A stretch of DNA of 64,000 nt, from positions 434,001-498,000 of the forward strand of contig NZ_CP115920.1 of the NCBI RefSeq assembly GCF_040412085.2, given 5' to 3'. Below are positions 37,521-48,026 of this stretch, piece by piece. Every line of letters begins with the position of its first letter. Position 1 is the stretch's first letter. Under the pieces are notes generated by a model that did no database searches, had not been told where the DNA came from, and worked only from the letters and a program-made list of their open reading frames with translations. The stretch comes from Vibrio sp. CB1-14. GTDB taxonomy: Bacteria > Pseudomonadota > Gammaproteobacteria > Enterobacterales > Vibrionaceae. Both the position numbers and the translations under genes were made by a program.

Positions 37521-38465
37521 ATGTGCGCTGTTTATAGTGTGATCGGTGATTTTATGATTGATGTATGTTTCATTAAAACTGGTAAGGCTTTTATACCTGA
37601 AGCTGATGCGTATAGTAAGTTTCTCAATTGTAGGGGGCTCTCTACGTCCGTTGTAGAAAGCGAGTTAGAAGCGAGTGAGCTGAAAGCTCGCTTATACTAT
37701 CGGTTTGGTGGTGTATTGAGAGGTTGCATTGTAAAAGGAACGCCAGAAGTTCATGAATATCACACAGCAAGTGTTGGTCGATTCGCTTTTCTTAAGAATA
37801 TATCGAAATCAATCTTAGCTTCCAAACCTAAATATTATTCATTTTTAAATGCCTTTGTTGAAGGAGAGTATTATTTCAGTCGTCAAATTCCTCGTTTCTA
37901 TCGTGATATGGGGGCAAGCGATGCGGTATTATCATTACGCTCCATAAACTGTGAAAAGGAGTTTGATGTTTGTTATTTCGGAGCGATAAGTCAACGGAAG
38001 AATGTAGTGCCCGCCATTTCCGATTTAGCACGCCAAGGTTTCTCTATCGTGGTTGCTGGGCGTACTAACTCTGACGATGAATTATTGCTGAGTCAGATGA
38101 AGGGAGTAACCTTTCTTGGCATGCTTGATAGAGACCAAGTCCTACATTACCTGTCTAAGTCTAAAGCGGGGCTAAATATTATGCCTGACGAATACCCATT
38201 GACTCGGCAAACATCAACAAAAGTTATTGAATACTTGGTTGCTGGGCTACCTGTTATTTCCAATCAGTATGAGTGGATAAACGAACATAGCAGGCGTTAT
38301 GGCTATGACTTCGCTACTATTAGCTCGTTAGATAAGAGAACTTTTCAATCGCTTATTAACAACCCCAATGCAATAATTAGCTTGGAGAAAGCGAAAAAAT
38401 TCACATGGGAAGAAATCCTTCTAGAAATTGACTTTCTAGGTATCATTAACCGACTTATCAAGTGA
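37521..38465 (+). CDS. GT4-like glycosyltransferase
   Basis: 314 aa from the ATG at 37521; an in-frame ATG at 37554 before IDVCFIKTGKAF is an equally plausible start. The C-terminal domain has DVCYFGAISQRKNVVPAISD and LTRQTSTKVIEYLVAGLPVI, the donor-binding pattern of GT4 enzymes. The N-terminal acceptor domain is short compared with typical GT4 proteins (~370 aa), so it is a compact member. Position between the KpsS-like gene and another GT4 indicates a chain-elongating role. Confidence 0.72.
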   Translation: MCAVYSVIGDFMIDVCFIKTGKAFIPEADAYSKFLNCRGLSTSVVESELEASELKARLYYRFGGVLRGCIVKGTPEVHEYHTASVGRFAFLKNISKSILASKPKYYSFLNAFVEGEYYFSRQIPRFYRDMGASDAVLSLRSINCEKEFDVCYFGAISQRKNVVPAISDLARQGFSIVVAGRTNSDDELLLSQMKGVTFLGMLDRDQVLHYLSKSKAGLNIMPDEYPLTRQTSTKVIEYLVAGLPVISNQYEWINEHSRRYGYDFATISSLDKRTFQSLINNPNAIISLEKAKKFTWEEILLEIDFLGIINRLIK

Positions 38466-38482
38466 TGAACGTGCGTTAGGCT

Positions 38483-39613
38483 ATGACAAAGAAATCTCTA
38501 CTTTATATTATTACTCGCTCTGATGTTGTAGGGGGGGCGAGCATTCATCTTATCGATCTCATTCGTTACGCTAAAGTGGAGGGCTATGAGGTTCATGTCG
38601 CACTTGGTGGTGAAGGTGAATTTAGTCGATACCTCCAAGACAATGAACCATGCCAAGTGCATTGCCTTTCTTACCTGCAGCGTGAACTTGATTTGCGCTC
38701 TGACATTAAAGCGATTCGTGAAATACGGGCGTTAATAAAAACTGTCTCACCTGAACTCGTTCATTTGCATTCTGCTAAGGCTGGTTTGGTCGGTCGTTTG
38801 GCTACCATTGGCTTGAGGGTTCCTCGTGTATTCACCATTCATGGTTGGCCGTTTACCAATGGAATTCCCAGAACTCGTAAAGCTTTATATCTGACGATTG
38901 AATGGATAATGTCGTGGCTACCTACCTATGTGATTACTGTCTCTAAACAAGATAGGGCGCTAGCCAAGAAGTACCATTTTGCCAATATGGATAAAATGGT
39001 TGCGATCCAAAATGGTGTTGCACCAGCATCATATACAAGCTCAACGACTAATCACGCTATTGATGAGCAAGAGATGTTGAGATTTGCGATGGTAGCTCGA
39101 TTCGATGAGCCGAAATGTCAGAGTATCCTGCTTGAAGCTTTGGCAATGAGTGACTCACACCGTATCAGTATTGATTTTGTTGGAAGCGAGCCTAGTTTGG
39201 AGGCCTGTAAAACCTTGGCTTGCTCATTGGGTGTTGAGAGTAAAGTCCGATTTCATGGCTATTTGGAACCCACTCAAGTGAGAGATGTTTTGTCGAAGAG
39301 TCATGGCTTTATTTTGATCTCGAATTGGGAAGGTCTACCTTTGACAATAATAGAAGCAATGTCTGCAGGCTTGCCTGTTATTGCAAGTGATGTAGGTGGA
39401 GTTCGTGAGTTGGTTGAGACTGATGTTACAGGGGTAATCATTCCGGTAGAAGATAGAGCAGCGAAGCTAGCGCAAGCATTTGAGCTCTATAGTCAGCACC
39501 CGGAACTCCTTGCAGAACACGGTAAGAGGGGGCTAGAGGCTTACAATAAAAGGTTTACGCTCGAGTCGATGCTTAAAAAGACGTTTAGTTTTTATCAAAA
39601 GGCGTGCGAATGA
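38483..39613 (+). CDS. GT4-family glycosyltransferase
   Basis: 376 aa, the normal GT4 length. N-terminal ITRSDVVGGASIHLIDLI glycine loop, middle VHLHSAKAGLVGRLATIG and FTIHGWPFTNGIPRT, and C-terminal LISNWEGLPLTIIEAMSAGL with the EX7E-type donor-site Glu residues. The sequence is like WcaL/PglA-type transferases of O-antigen loci. Its stop overlaps the start of the epimerase gene (ATGA at 39610-39613). Confidence 0.88.
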   Translation: MTKKSLLYIITRSDVVGGASIHLIDLIRYAKVEGYEVHVALGGEGEFSRYLQDNEPCQVHCLSYLQRELDLRSDIKAIREIRALIKTVSPELVHLHSAKAGLVGRLATIGLRVPRVFTIHGWPFTNGIPRTRKALYLTIEWIMSWLPTYVITVSKQDRALAKKYHFANMDKMVAIQNGVAPASYTSSTTNHAIDEQEMLRFAMVARFDEPKCQSILLEALAMSDSHRISIDFVGSEPSLEACKTLACSLGVESKVRFHGYLEPTQVRDVLSKSHGFILISNWEGLPLTIIEAMSAGLPVIASDVGGVRELVETDVTGVIIPVEDRAAKLAQAFELYSQHPELLAEHGKRGLEAYNKRFTLESMLKKTFSFYQKACE

Positions 39614-40521
39614 CGATTTTATTGACGGGTGCAACTGGGTTTATCGGTAAAGAAATACGCAAGCAAGGGCTGGCTGAGTACCGTTGTGTTTCACGCCGTA
39701 CTCAAGGTGAGCAAGACGACACCTTTTCGGTCGAAAGCATAGATGATCAAACGTGCTGGAGCGGTGCCTTTGATAATTGTGATGCAGTGATTCACTTAGC
39801 AGGAGTCGCGCACAATAAAGGCTCATCAGTTGATGACTTTTACGAGATCAATTATAAGGGCACAATGCACTTGGCTAGAAGTGCCGCTTCTGCAGGAGTG
39901 AAGCGTTTTGTGTTTGTCAGTACGGTTGGTGTGCTTGGAAATGGTACCGATAGTAAAGGATTAACCAATCACTCGTCAGCTGCCCCACATAATGACTATG
40001 CCAAATCTAAGTGGCTTGCGGAACAGGCTCTTTTAGAGTTGCAAGATCAATCTGAGATGGATGTGGTCATTGTAAGACCTCCTTTGGTTTATGGTAGTGA
40101 AGCGCCAGGAAACTTTGGTGCTCTTGCTAAGCTTGTGAAATCGTTTCCTTTGTTGCCTTTTGGGCTTGTAAAAAATAGACGCAGTATCATTTCTTGCACA
40201 AATTTAGCGGACTTTCTCTATCGTTGCTGTTATTTGCCAGAGGCGACTGGTAAAGCTTGGTTAGTCGCAGAGCGTGAGCCAGTATCTACGCGAGAATTGG
40301 TTCGTCAAATCGCGCTGGCGCAGGGGAAGTCTTGTTGGCAATTGTTGGTACCTACTTCATTAATGTACTGGGGAGCGGATCTGTTAGGTAAGCGAGCCAT
40401 GGCTGAGCAGTTGCTTGGTGATTTAGTTTTGGAAGTCGACGAGACATTTGAGAAACTTGGCTGGGTTCCTCCATATACAATGCAACAAGGTCTTTCTTGC
40501 AATCAAAAAGAAGAGTTATAA
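39610..40521 (+). CDS. NAD-dependent sugar epimerase/dehydratase (WbpV/WcaG-like SDR)
   Basis: 303 aa from the ATG at 39610, which overlaps the preceding stop; the GTG at 39604 would add two residues. Extended SDR: TILLTGATGFIGKEI cofactor loop, VIHLAGVAHNKG, the VSTVGVLGNG serine and NDYAKSKWLAEQALL with catalytic Tyr and Lys. In many loci the same epimerase plus small phosphoglycosyltransferase pair supplies and transfers a C4-epimerised deoxy-amino sugar (QuiNAc/FucNAc), and the initiating transferase follows immediately here. The exact reaction is inferred. Confidence 0.82.
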   Translation: MTILLTGATGFIGKEIRKQGLAEYRCVSRRTQGEQDDTFSVESIDDQTCWSGAFDNCDAVIHLAGVAHNKGSSVDDFYEINYKGTMHLARSAASAGVKRFVFVSTVGVLGNGTDSKGLTNHSSAAPHNDYAKSKWLAEQALLELQDQSEMDVVIVRPPLVYGSEAPGNFGALAKLVKSFPLLPFGLVKNRRSIISCTNLADFLYRCCYLPEATGKAWLVAEREPVSTRELVRQIALAQGKSCWQLLVPTSLMYWGADLLGKRAMAEQLLGDLVLEVDETFEKLGWVPPYTMQQGLSCNQKEEL

Positions 40522-41076
40522 ATGTTACGTATTATCGATTTGGTTTTATCTGTTGTTGGTCTGGTTTTGACACTACCCATTTTGTTGGTTGTGACACTTG
40601 TTGGTTACTTTGATACCGGGTCGCCTATCTTTATTCAAGAGCGAGTCGGTCGAGGTAAGCGACCTTTTAAATTGATCAAGTTCCGAACTATGTCTGTAGA
40701 CACGGCATCAGTTGCGAGCCACCTTGCTAGTCGCAGTTCAATTACTAAATTTGGTGCATTTTTGCGTAAAACTAAAATTGATGAGCTACCACAGCTTATT
40801 AATGTCGTTAAAGGTGAAATGAGCCTAGTTGGGCCTCGGCCTAATTTATTTAATCAGGCAGAACTGATTGAAGAGCGTGATAAGTTGAATGTATACGACG
40901 CGTTGCCTGGTGTTACTGGATTGGCTCAGGTGAGCAATATTGATATGTCTACACCTGAACTTCTTGCAAAGACAGATCGGAAAATGCTCGATACTCTTAC
41001 TGTAGGTCGATATTTTGATTACATTATTGCGACAGCAACAGGCAAGGGTGCGGGTGACCGTGTCTCTAAATCTTGA
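40522..41076 (+). CDS. Initiating phosphoglycosyltransferase (PglC/WbpL-replacement, small monotopic type)
   Basis: 184 aa. An N-terminal re-entrant hydrophobic helix (IIDLVLSVVGLVLTLPILLV), then IFIQERVGRGKRPFKLIKFR, the catalytic KTKIDELPQLINVVKGEMSL with Asp-Glu pair and VGPRPNLF. This is the soluble-core-only sugar transferase family (PglC, WcaJ C-terminal domain), which attaches the first sugar-1-phosphate to undecaprenyl phosphate at the inner membrane. It directly follows the epimerase stop. Confidence 0.92.
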   Translation: MLRIIDLVLSVVGLVLTLPILLVVTLVGYFDTGSPIFIQERVGRGKRPFKLIKFRTMSVDTASVASHLASRSSITKFGAFLRKTKIDELPQLINVVKGEMSLVGPRPNLFNQAELIEERDKLNVYDALPGVTGLAQVSNIDMSTPELLAKTDRKMLDTLTVGRYFDYIIATATGKGAGDRVSKS

Positions 41077-41104
41077 TAAAGCTCCCTATTGACTAGAGGT
41101 AATA

Positions 41105-43018
41105 GTGTTTTCTCTTAATCCAATTTGGACCATGCCCAGAGCGGGCAAAAGAGCGGTCAGCTTGTTTTTTGATACTGTCTTCATATTTGTCTCATTTTGG
41201 GCAGCGTTTTACTCTCGGATGGGAGCAATAGACGTATTTTGGCAAGATATTGAATATTGGTATGTTTTCGTTTCTGTCACTGTAGTGACATTGGCTGTAT
41301 TTACTCATTTTGGTCTCTATCGGGCTGTACTTCGGTATTTGGGCTTGCAGGCTGTAGTAACGATAGCTTTTGGTGCCGCGCTGTCTGCACTTTCAATCAT
41401 ACTTTTCTCTTACTATTTTCAGATATTTTTGCCCCGCTCAGTGCCGGTTATTTACGCAACCTTTTTGGTTACATTGAGTGGTGGTGCCCGTCTTTTTGTA
41501 AGGTTTTTGATATCTGACTTTTTGATTAGCGGTCGTACACCGGTATTGATTTATGGTGCAGGCAAAGCGGGTCGGCAGCTGTATCAGGTGGTATCGCAAA
41601 GTGAGGACTATCGTGTCGTTGCTTTCATTGATGACAACCTGAAAAAACACAAGACGACAATACAAGGAGTCACGATATTTAGGCCCCAGTACATCTCCCG
41701 GTTATTGGGAAAGCATCAAGTAGAAAAAGTTTTCCTTGCCGTTCCCAAGGCGTCTCGAAATGAGCGTAAACGTATCATAGAGAGATTCTCAGATTTTCCT
41801 ATCGAAGTTATGACCATTCCAAGTCTGAGCGATATCGTGAGTGGTGAGCTTAAAATTGAGCAGCTTAAAGAGGTCGCGATTGACGACCTGTTGGGAAGAG
41901 ACTCTGTTTCGCCTAATCAATTGTTGCTAGAAAAAAACATCAAAGACAAAACCGTGATGGTCACGGGCGCTGGTGGCTCTATTGGCTCAGAGCTTTGTCG
42001 ACAGATCATTAAATACAAGCCAAGTAGATTGGTTCTGTTTGAAGCGTCAGAGTTCTCGTTGTATAGCATCGAAAGAGAGCTGAACCAAAAAGCCCAAGGT
42101 ATTGAGATTGTGCCTATCATGGGCAATGTTCAAAACCAGAAAAGATTGGTCAACACAATGACCAGTTTTGGTGTTGAGACGGTTTACCACGCAGCAGCCT
42201 ACAAACACGTACCGTTGGTTGAATACAACGTCGCTGAAGGTATTCAAAATAATGTGTTTGGTACGTACCGCGCCGCATGTGCAGCGATTGAGGCCGGAGT
42301 GTCTTCTTTTGTGCTCATTTCTACCGATAAAGCGGTGCGCCCGACCAATGTAATGGGAACAACCAAACGTCTGGCGGAGCTGGGCTTACAGGCTTTGGCA
42401 AAAGGTTATCAGAAAGACCATCAAACCCTGTTTTCGATGGTACGCTTTGGTAATGTACTGGGTTCATCTGGCTCGGTCATTCCGCTCTTTAAGGCGCAAA
42501 TTGCTAAGGGCGGACCAGTAACTGTCACGCATAAGGACATTATTCGTTACTTCATGACTATTCCTGAAGCTGCGCAGCTTGTGATTCAAGCGAGCGCCAT
42601 GGCAAAGGGCGGTGATGTGTTTGTGCTTGATATGGGTGAGCCGGTTCGAATTTCAGACTTAGCGAAAAACCTAATTCACCTGTCTGGGCTGGAAGTGAAA
42701 GACGACCTTAACCCAGAGGGTGACATTGAAATCCTCTACACAGGCCTAAGGCCAGGTGAAAAGCTGTTTGAAGAACTGCTTATTGGCGACAGTGTTTCCA
42801 AGACGTCTCACGATCGCATTATGACCGCCCAAGAAGTCTCAATGGAGCAAGTCGAATACAATCAGTTACTTGACGATTTGCAGCAAGCGGCACAAGATTA
42901 TGATCAACAAGCGTTGCGACAGCTCATGTTACAAGCACCAACGGGTTTTGTGCCGACTGATGGCATTGGTGACTTAGTTTGGGCTCAATCTAACGTCAAC
43001 AAATCACAAACAAATTAA
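41105..43018 (+). CDS. Membrane-bound UDP-sugar 4,6-dehydratase (WbpM/CapD/FlaA1 family)
   Basis: 637 aa from a GTG with GAGG upstream. About four N-terminal membrane helices (to ~residue 140), a first Rossmann-like CoA-binding region ([17 protein letters not shown]) and the catalytic SDR domain ([18 protein letters not shown] near 285; [15 protein letters not shown] with Met in place of the usual Tyr, as in WbpM). It converts UDP-GlcNAc to a 4-keto-6-deoxy sugar, the precursor of QuiNAc, FucNAc or bacillosamine. The epimerase and PglC-like genes upstream match this pathway. Confidence 0.92.
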   Translation: MFSLNPIWTMPRAGKRAVSLFFDTVFIFVSFWAAFYSRMGAIDVFWQDIEYWYVFVSVTVVTLAVFTHFGLYRAVLRYLGLQAVVTIAFGAALSALSIILFSYYFQIFLPRSVPVIYATFLVTLSGGARLFVRFLISDFLISGRTPVLIYGAGKAGRQLYQVVSQSEDYRVVAFIDDNLKKHKTTIQGVTIFRPQYISRLLGKHQVEKVFLAVPKASRNERKRIIERFSDFPIEVMTIPSLSDIVSGELKIEQLKEVAIDDLLGRDSVSPNQLLLEKNIKDKTVMVTGAGGSIGSELCRQIIKYKPSRLVLFEASEFSLYSIERELNQKAQGIEIVPIMGNVQNQKRLVNTMTSFGVETVYHAAAYKHVPLVEYNVAEGIQNNVFGTYRAACAAIEAGVSSFVLISTDKAVRPTNVMGTTKRLAELGLQALAKGYQKDHQTLFSMVRFGNVLGSSGSVIPLFKAQIAKGGPVTVTHKDIIRYFMTIPEAAQLVIQASAMAKGGDVFVLDMGEPVRISDLAKNLIHLSGLEVKDDLNPEGDIEILYTGLRPGEKLFEELLIGDSVSKTSHDRIMTAQEVSMEQVEYNQLLDDLQQAAQDYDQQALRQLMLQAPTGFVPTDGIGDLVWAQSNVNKSQTN

Positions 43019-43029
43019 AAGACAGAATT

Positions 43030-44196
43030 ATGAAAATTGCAGTTGCTGGAACGGGCTATGTAGGCCTATCGAATGCGATGTTGCTGGCTCAAAATCATGA
43101 GGTAGTGGCGGTCGATATTAATGCAGAAAAAGTAGAGATGCTGTGCAATGGGCAATCGCCGATTGTTGATAGCGAAATTGAAGCGTTTTTACAGCGTGAT
43201 GATCTCAACTTTACTGCAACGCTGGATAAAGAGTTGGCATATCGCGGTGCGAACTACGTGATAGTTGCCACGCCGACAGATTATGACCCGCAGACCAACT
43301 ATTTCAATACAGGCTCTGTTGAGTCGGTCATTAAAGATGTGATTGCGGTGAATCCGGATGCGGTGATCGTCATCAAATCAACCATTCCAGTGGGCTACAC
43401 GGTTCGCGTTCGTGAAGAGCTTGGTACAGAGAACGTGTTCTTCTCACCAGAGTTTTTGCGTGAGGGCAGTGCTCTGTATGACAACCTTAATCCATCTCGC
43501 ATCATTATTGGTGAGCGCAGTGAGCGTGCCAAGGTGTTTGGTGATTTGCTGGTAGAGGGCGCGCAGAAACAAAACATCGACGTACTGTATACCGACTCAA
43601 CCGAAGCGGAAGCGGTGAAGCTGTTCTCTAACACCTATCTAGCGATGCGTGTGGCGTATTTTAACGAGTTAGACTCTTATGCTGAAGCCTTGGGTCTGGA
43701 TACGCGTCAAATCATTGGAGGCGTGGCTCTAGACCCTCGTATCGGTGGGCACTACTGCAACCCATCGTTTGGCTATGGCGGTTACTGCCTACCAAAAGAC
43801 ACCAAGCAGCTTCTGGCGAACTATCAAGAAGTGCCGAATAATATTATCGGTGCTATCGTGGATGCGAATCGCACGCGTAAGGACTTTATTGCTGAGTCGA
43901 TCATGAAGCGCAACCCTAAAGTGGTGGGTGTTTATCGTTTGATCATGAAGTCGGGTTCGGATAATTTCCGCGCATCGAGCATTCAGGGCATTATGAAGCG
44001 CTTGAAAGCTAAAGGTATTGAGGTCATTGTGTATGAACCTGTACTTAAAGAAGAGCACTTCTTCCATTCGCGCGTTATCCAGGATGTGGATGCCTTTAAA
44101 CAAGAAGCTGACTTGATTATCTCTAACCGCATGTTGCCTGAGTTAGAAGATGTCGCGGACAAGGTTTATACGCGTGATTTGTTTGGTAACGACTAA
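43030..44196 (+). CDS. ugd: UDP-glucose 6-dehydrogenase
   Basis: 388 aa. NAD-binding [20 protein letters not shown], hinge and the catalytic Cys in [19 protein letters not shown] (near residue 250), [19 protein letters not shown]. It oxidises UDP-glucose, made by GalU, to UDP-glucuronic acid. It is the last gene of the plus-strand operon, 11 bp after the dehydratase, followed by a terminator. An acidic repeat sugar in the glycan is therefore likely. Confidence 0.95.
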   Translation: MKIAVAGTGYVGLSNAMLLAQNHEVVAVDINAEKVEMLCNGQSPIVDSEIEAFLQRDDLNFTATLDKELAYRGANYVIVATPTDYDPQTNYFNTGSVESVIKDVIAVNPDAVIVIKSTIPVGYTVRVREELGTENVFFSPEFLREGSALYDNLNPSRIIIGERSERAKVFGDLLVEGAQKQNIDVLYTDSTEAEAVKLFSNTYLAMRVAYFNELDSYAEALGLDTRQIIGGVALDPRIGGHYCNPSFGYGGYCLPKDTKQLLANYQEVPNNIIGAIVDANRTRKDFIAESIMKRNPKVVGVYRLIMKSGSDNFRASSIQGIMKRLKAKGIEVIVYEPVLKEEHFFHSRVIQDVDAFKQEADLIISNRMLPELEDVADKVYTRDLFGND

Positions 44197-44228
44197 ATTC
44201 GTTATTGAATTAATTGATAGATATAGAA

Positions 44229-44256
44229 ACGGGAGCAGTGATGCTCCCGTTTTTTG
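44229..44256 (+). terminator. Intrinsic terminator at the end of the plus-strand glycan operon
   Basis: Perfect 9-bp stem ACGGGAGCA/TGCTCCCGT with a 4-nt loop and a following T-run, between ugd and the convergent rraA. Confidence 0.92.
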
Positions 44257-44285
44257 TTCGTGTCTTTTTTACCGTGGTGATTGAA

Positions 44286-44804
44286 TCACTCTTCGGTTTC
44301 TTGAGTCTCTTCGTCCTCAAAACTCACATCAAGTGGCTCTTGAGACAAGATGATCCCTGTGTTGTCGGCATACACATAATCTTCTGGCAAGAAAGTCACG
44401 CCGCCAAAGTTGACCGGCACATCCACTTCCCCGACATCTGATTGCGTGGCACCAACAGGGATAGAGGCCAGCGCTTGAATGCCCAAATTCATGTCTTCTA
44501 GCTCGTCGACTTCACGAATGCAGCCGTAGACAATTATGCCTTCCCACTCGTTGTCCTCGGCCAATTGAGCGATTTCCGCATCAATAAGGGCTTTTCGCAG
44601 TGAACCACCGCCATCAATCAACAATATGCGACCTACACCATCTTGCTCTAAAATGTCGCGGATCACACCGTTATCTTCAAAGCATTTCACTGAGGTCACT
44701 TGACCTGCAAATGAGGCTCTGCCGCCAAAATTGCTAAACATTGGCTCGACAACATCTACTTGATCTAGGTAGATATCACATAGGGCTGAAGTACTGTATT
44801 CCAT
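44286..44804 (-). CDS. rraA: Ribonuclease E activity regulator RraA
   Basis: 172 aa. [20 protein letters not shown] start, [20 protein letters not shown] and [20 protein letters not shown] match RraA, which binds the RNase E C-terminus and lowers mRNA decay. The acidic tail ([10 protein letters not shown]) is usual in Vibrio. It sits immediately downstream of menA on the same strand, the order conserved in gammaproteobacteria, and converges with the polysaccharide operon, marking its boundary. Confidence 0.95.
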   Translation of the reverse strand: MEYSTSALCDIYLDQVDVVEPMFSNFGGRASFAGQVTSVKCFEDNGVIRDILEQDGVGRILLIDGGGSLRKALIDAEIAQLAEDNEWEGIIVYGCIREVDELEDMNLGIQALASIPVGATQSDVGEVDVPVNFGGVTFLPEDYVYADNTGIILSQEPLDVSFEDEETQETEE

Positions 44805-44883
44805 GGCGGCTCTTCTATGCAGTTTTCAAAAGGGATAAATCGAGTATATCGGTTGAATAGGTCAATGCAATGACAAGGCTCAA

Positions 44884-45801
44884 TTAAGTGATCAGAGTTT
44901 GAGCTATAACCACACCAGAAAACAAGATGTTGGTGACTAGTGAGCACTTAACCACAATAGGCATCATCGGGGCGATTTGTGCAGGCTGTGTGGTTTGCCA
45001 TACCGCGGTACCATGTTTGATGACCACCACCAAGCTCAGTACAAAAGGCAGGCTTATCCAAAGCGGTGATTGCTGCACCGACAAATACATCGCAAATGCA
45101 CTCACTGCAACGGCGAGTAGGGCAAAGTGATACAACTTAGCCTTGCGCTCACCAAGACGGACCGCAACGGTACGTTTGCCGCAAGCGCTGTCGTTCTCTA
45201 TGTCGCGCATGTTGTTGACGTTAAGTACCGCAACAGCGAGTAAGCCACAACCAATGGCTGGTAAAAATAGCAGTGTGTCTAAATGGCCGGTGTGAAGGAA
45301 ATAAGTTCCAGAGACACCGAGCAAACCAAAGAAGATAAACACTGAAATGTCACCAAGTCCTACATAGCCGTATGGTTTATTGCCCACGGTGTAGGCGATA
45401 GCGGCTGCGATAGCCAGTACGCCAAGGCCGATAAAGGCGAGGATGTTTTGTAGCGATTCAAGGGCGTGTAACACTAAGAACAATCCAGAAGCGACAGTCA
45501 GCACCACATTCAGAATGATGGCTTTTTTCATTTCTAGCTGCGTGACCTCTCCCGACTGAATGGCGCGCATCGGGCCTAGCCTGTTTTCGTTGTCGGTGCC
45601 TTTTACGGCATCGCCGTAGTCGTTGGCAAGGTTGGATAGGATTTGCAGCAAAGTTGCTGTCAGCAGCGCGAGCAGCGCCACACTCCATGACATTTCACCT
45701 TTAGAAAAGGCAAGGGCACTGCCGGTGATGATAGAAACCAGCGCAAGTGGCAATGTTTTAGGTCTTGCGGCATCGAGCCAAATACGAAAAGAAGAAGTCA
45801 T
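44884..45801 (-). CDS. menA: 1,4-dihydroxy-2-naphthoate polyprenyltransferase
   Basis: 305 aa from the ATG at 45801 (MTSSFRIWLDAARPKTLPLA); an in-frame upstream start would add 14 untypical residues. UbiA-superfamily integral membrane enzyme of menaquinone synthesis. The first Asp-rich motif is LANDYGDAVKGTDNENR (near residue 65) and the second is NNMRDIENDSACGKRTVAVR (near 195). Eight or nine membrane helices are apparent. It lies between rraA and, divergently, the GIY-YIG gene. Confidence 0.95.
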   Translation of the reverse strand: MTSSFRIWLDAARPKTLPLALVSIITGSALAFSKGEMSWSVALLALLTATLLQILSNLANDYGDAVKGTDNENRLGPMRAIQSGEVTQLEMKKAIILNVVLTVASGLFLVLHALESLQNILAFIGLGVLAIAAAIAYTVGNKPYGYVGLGDISVFIFFGLLGVSGTYFLHTGHLDTLLFLPAIGCGLLAVAVLNVNNMRDIENDSACGKRTVAVRLGERKAKLYHFALLAVAVSAFAMYLSVQQSPLWISLPFVLSLVVVIKHGTAVWQTTQPAQIAPMMPIVVKCSLVTNILFSGVVIAQTLIT

Positions 45802-45991
45802 GATTACGCTACGAATTAACTGTTTTAAGTAAGTATACGGCAAAATGGGAAGTGGCTAAATACGCACACTAAATATGGTCTTAGTATGGGATTAGTATGA
45901 TATTGATGGGTGTGTGAAGTGCGCTGAAAATCTTCACGGTTAAGCGGTATAGCATGTGGCGTCTGGCTAGGGGAAAACAAGAGATAACATA

Positions 45992-46294
45992 GTGAACTCA
46001 AACAAAACGAAAAAGCCGTGCGTCTACATCGCTGCATCGAAAGGACGTGGCGTGGTCTATATCGGCGTCACATCTAACCTTTCTGAGCGAATTTGGAAAC
46101 ACAAACACGGCGTGACCGAAGGTATCGTAAAGAAATACAACGTCAATCAACTGGTTCACTACGAATGGTTTGAAACGATGGAAGAGGCTGCGTCAAGAGA
46201 GCTGCAATTGCGCCATTGGGAGTGGGCTTGGAAGAATGAGTTGGTGACCAGTAGTAACCCTTATTGGAAGGATTTAAGTCACGAATTATGGTGA
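45992..46294 (+). CDS. GIY-YIG nuclease-family protein (UPF0213-like)
   Basis: 100 aa, GTG start. The single GIY-YIG domain reads CVYIAASKGRGVVYIGVTSN (Tyr pair), with Arg in LSERIWKHKHG and a C-terminal Glu in MEEAASRELQLRHWEWAWK. Stand-alone members of this size are found widely; most have no known role, and the YhbQ group acts on nucleic acid structures. It is followed by dispersed repeats. Confidence 0.85.
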   Translation: MNSNKTKKPCVYIAASKGRGVVYIGVTSNLSERIWKHKHGVTEGIVKKYNVNQLVHYEWFETMEEAASRELQLRHWEWAWKNELVTSSNPYWKDLSHELW

Positions 46295-46305
46295 TGTTAA
46301 AGGTT

Positions 46306-46383
46306 CGTCATTCTTGTACAGACAGGAATCTTCTAGAGGCTTAGTGCGTGCTTGAGTAGACCCCTGCCTGCGCAGGGGGGACG
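46306..46383. repeat. Dispersed palindromic element, copy 1
   Basis: About 78 bp with ends cgtcattcttgtacagacag and, inverted, gacccctgcctgcgcagggg. It can fold into one long hairpin. At least seven related copies lie in the 46-56 kb part of this window. Confidence 0.8.
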
Positions 46384-46413
46384 GTAATTTTGAGTGCGGT
46401 GATGTTAAAGGCT

Positions 46414-46488
46414 CGTCATTCCTGTGTAGACAGGAATCTATTTGAGGCTTGGTGCTTTGAGTAGACCCCTGCCTGCGCAGGGGTGACG
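46414..46488. repeat. Dispersed palindromic element, copy 2
   Basis: A second copy 30 bp after copy 1, with matching inverted ends. Its right end ggggtgacg runs directly into an 18-bp tandem array. Confidence 0.8.
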
Positions 46489-46570
46489 ATAATTTTAAGG
46501 GTGACGATAATTTTAAGGGTGACGATAATTTTAAGGGTGACGATAATTTTAAGGGTGACGATAATTTCAG
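46481..46570. repeat. 18-bp tandem repeat, about five copies
   Basis: gggtgacgataattttaa repeats at 46481, 46499, 46517, 46535 and 46553 (the last diverging near its end). The unit starts with the end of the palindromic element, so it probably arose by slippage from it. It lies just before the hslU stop codon. Confidence 0.9.
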
Positions 46571-46596
46571 TCGTGGCGATAATTTGAGTACACTCT

Positions 46597-47934
46597 TTAA
46601 AGAATAAAGCGACTCAAATCTTCATCTTCAACAAACTCACCTAACTTCGATTTCACATAGCCAGAGTCAATCACGAGCTTCGAGCCAGGCTTGTCAGTGG
46701 CTTCAAATGAAATCTCATCCATCAGGCGCTCCATCACAGTATGAAGGCGACGCGCACCGATGTTCTCGGTAGTTTCGTTGACTGTCCACGCCGCATCCGC
46801 GATCTGTTGGATGCCGTCGGTGGTGAATTCAACATCGACTTCTTCCGTCTTCATCAGCGCGATGTATTGCTCTGTCAGTGATGCTTTTGGTTCGGTTAGG
46901 ATGCGTTTAAAGTCATCGCTGCTTAGGGCTTCTAGCTCAACTCGAATTGGCAGGCGGCCTTGTAGTTCAGGGATAAGGTCCGATGGCTTCGCTACTTGGA
47001 ACGCACCAGAGGTAATAAACAGGATGTGGTCTGTTTTTACCATGCCATGCTTGGTTGAGACCGTGCTGCCTTCAATCAATGGCAGTAGATCGCGCTGCAC
47101 GCCTTCGCGTGATACGTCTGGACCTGATGCTTCACCACGCTTACAGATTTTATCGATCTCATCGATAAACACGATGCCGTTGTTTTCAACGTTGTAAATT
47201 GCTTGCTCTTTTAGCTCTTCTTGATTGACCAGTTTAGCGGCTTCTTCTTCCACAAGGGCTTTGAGAGCATCTTTAATTTTTAGCTTACGCTTCTTCTTGG
47301 TGTCACCGCCAAGGTTCTGGAACATGCTTTGCAGCTGATTCGTCATCTCTTCCATACCAGGAGGTGACATGATTTCTACGCCCATTTGAGGCGCTGCTGT
47401 TTCGATGTCGATCTCTTTGTCATCAAGTTTGCCTTCGCGCAGTTTCTTACGGAAGATTTGACGAGTATTGGAAGAAGCGTCGTCAGTAGGCTGCTCGTTT
47501 TGACCCCAAGCATCACGTGCTGGTGGAAGCAGAGCGTCAAGAATGCGCTCTTCCGCTTGCTCTTCAGCGCGGAATTTCACTTTTTCCATCGCTTGCTGGT
47601 GGGTCATCTTGATCGCAACGTCTGTCAGATCACGGATGATGGTTTCTACTTCTTTACCTACGTATCCCACCTCTGTGAACTTGGTGGCTTCTACCTTGAT
47701 GAACGGAGCATTAGCAAGTTTCGCTAAGCGGCGTGCGATCTCGGTTTTACCCACACCCGTTGGACCGATCATTAAGATGTTCTTTGGTGAAACTTCTACA
47801 CGTAAGCTCTCTTCGAGCTGCATGCGGCGCCAGCGGTTTCGCAGCGCGATAGCAACAGAGCGCTTAGCTTTGTCTTGGCCAATGATATGGCGGTTTAACT
47901 CATGAACAATCTCGCGAGGAGTCATCTCAGACAT
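46597..47934 (-). CDS. hslU: ATP-dependent protease ATPase subunit HslU
   Basis: 445 aa, normal length. AAA+ unfoldase that feeds proteins to the HslV peptidase in the cytoplasm. Walker A is [19 protein letters not shown] (near residue 55) and Walker B is [14 protein letters not shown] (near 250), with sensor residues in [20 protein letters not shown]. The variable I-domain spans about 110-240. The C-terminal SRFIL end is the type that activates HslV. A 213-bp gap with a palindromic element separates it from hslV. Confidence 0.97.
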   Translation of the reverse strand: MSEMTPREIVHELNRHIIGQDKAKRSVAIALRNRWRRMQLEESLRVEVSPKNILMIGPTGVGKTEIARRLAKLANAPFIKVEATKFTEVGYVGKEVETIIRDLTDVAIKMTHQQAMEKVKFRAEEQAEERILDALLPPARDAWGQNEQPTDDASSNTRQIFRKKLREGKLDDKEIDIETAAPQMGVEIMSPPGMEEMTNQLQSMFQNLGGDTKKKRKLKIKDALKALVEEEAAKLVNQEELKEQAIYNVENNGIVFIDEIDKICKRGEASGPDVSREGVQRDLLPLIEGSTVSTKHGMVKTDHILFITSGAFQVAKPSDLIPELQGRLPIRVELEALSSDDFKRILTEPKASLTEQYIALMKTEEVDVEFTTDGIQQIADAAWTVNETTENIGARRLHTVMERLMDEISFEATDKPGSKLVIDSGYVKSKLGEFVEDEDLSRFIL

Positions 47935-48026
47935 AATTAATTCCTTACAAAACTTCTGGCACCAATGTGTGCCAGTTGGAAATTAGACTCATGACCTAGT
48001 TAGTGTCAGTGTCATGCTTAAAAGCA

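Noticed and set aside
46760..47905. Several 100-145-codon plus-strand frames opposite hslU
   Set aside because: All lie within hslU, which has complete AAA+ motifs; the frames lack any recognisable motif.
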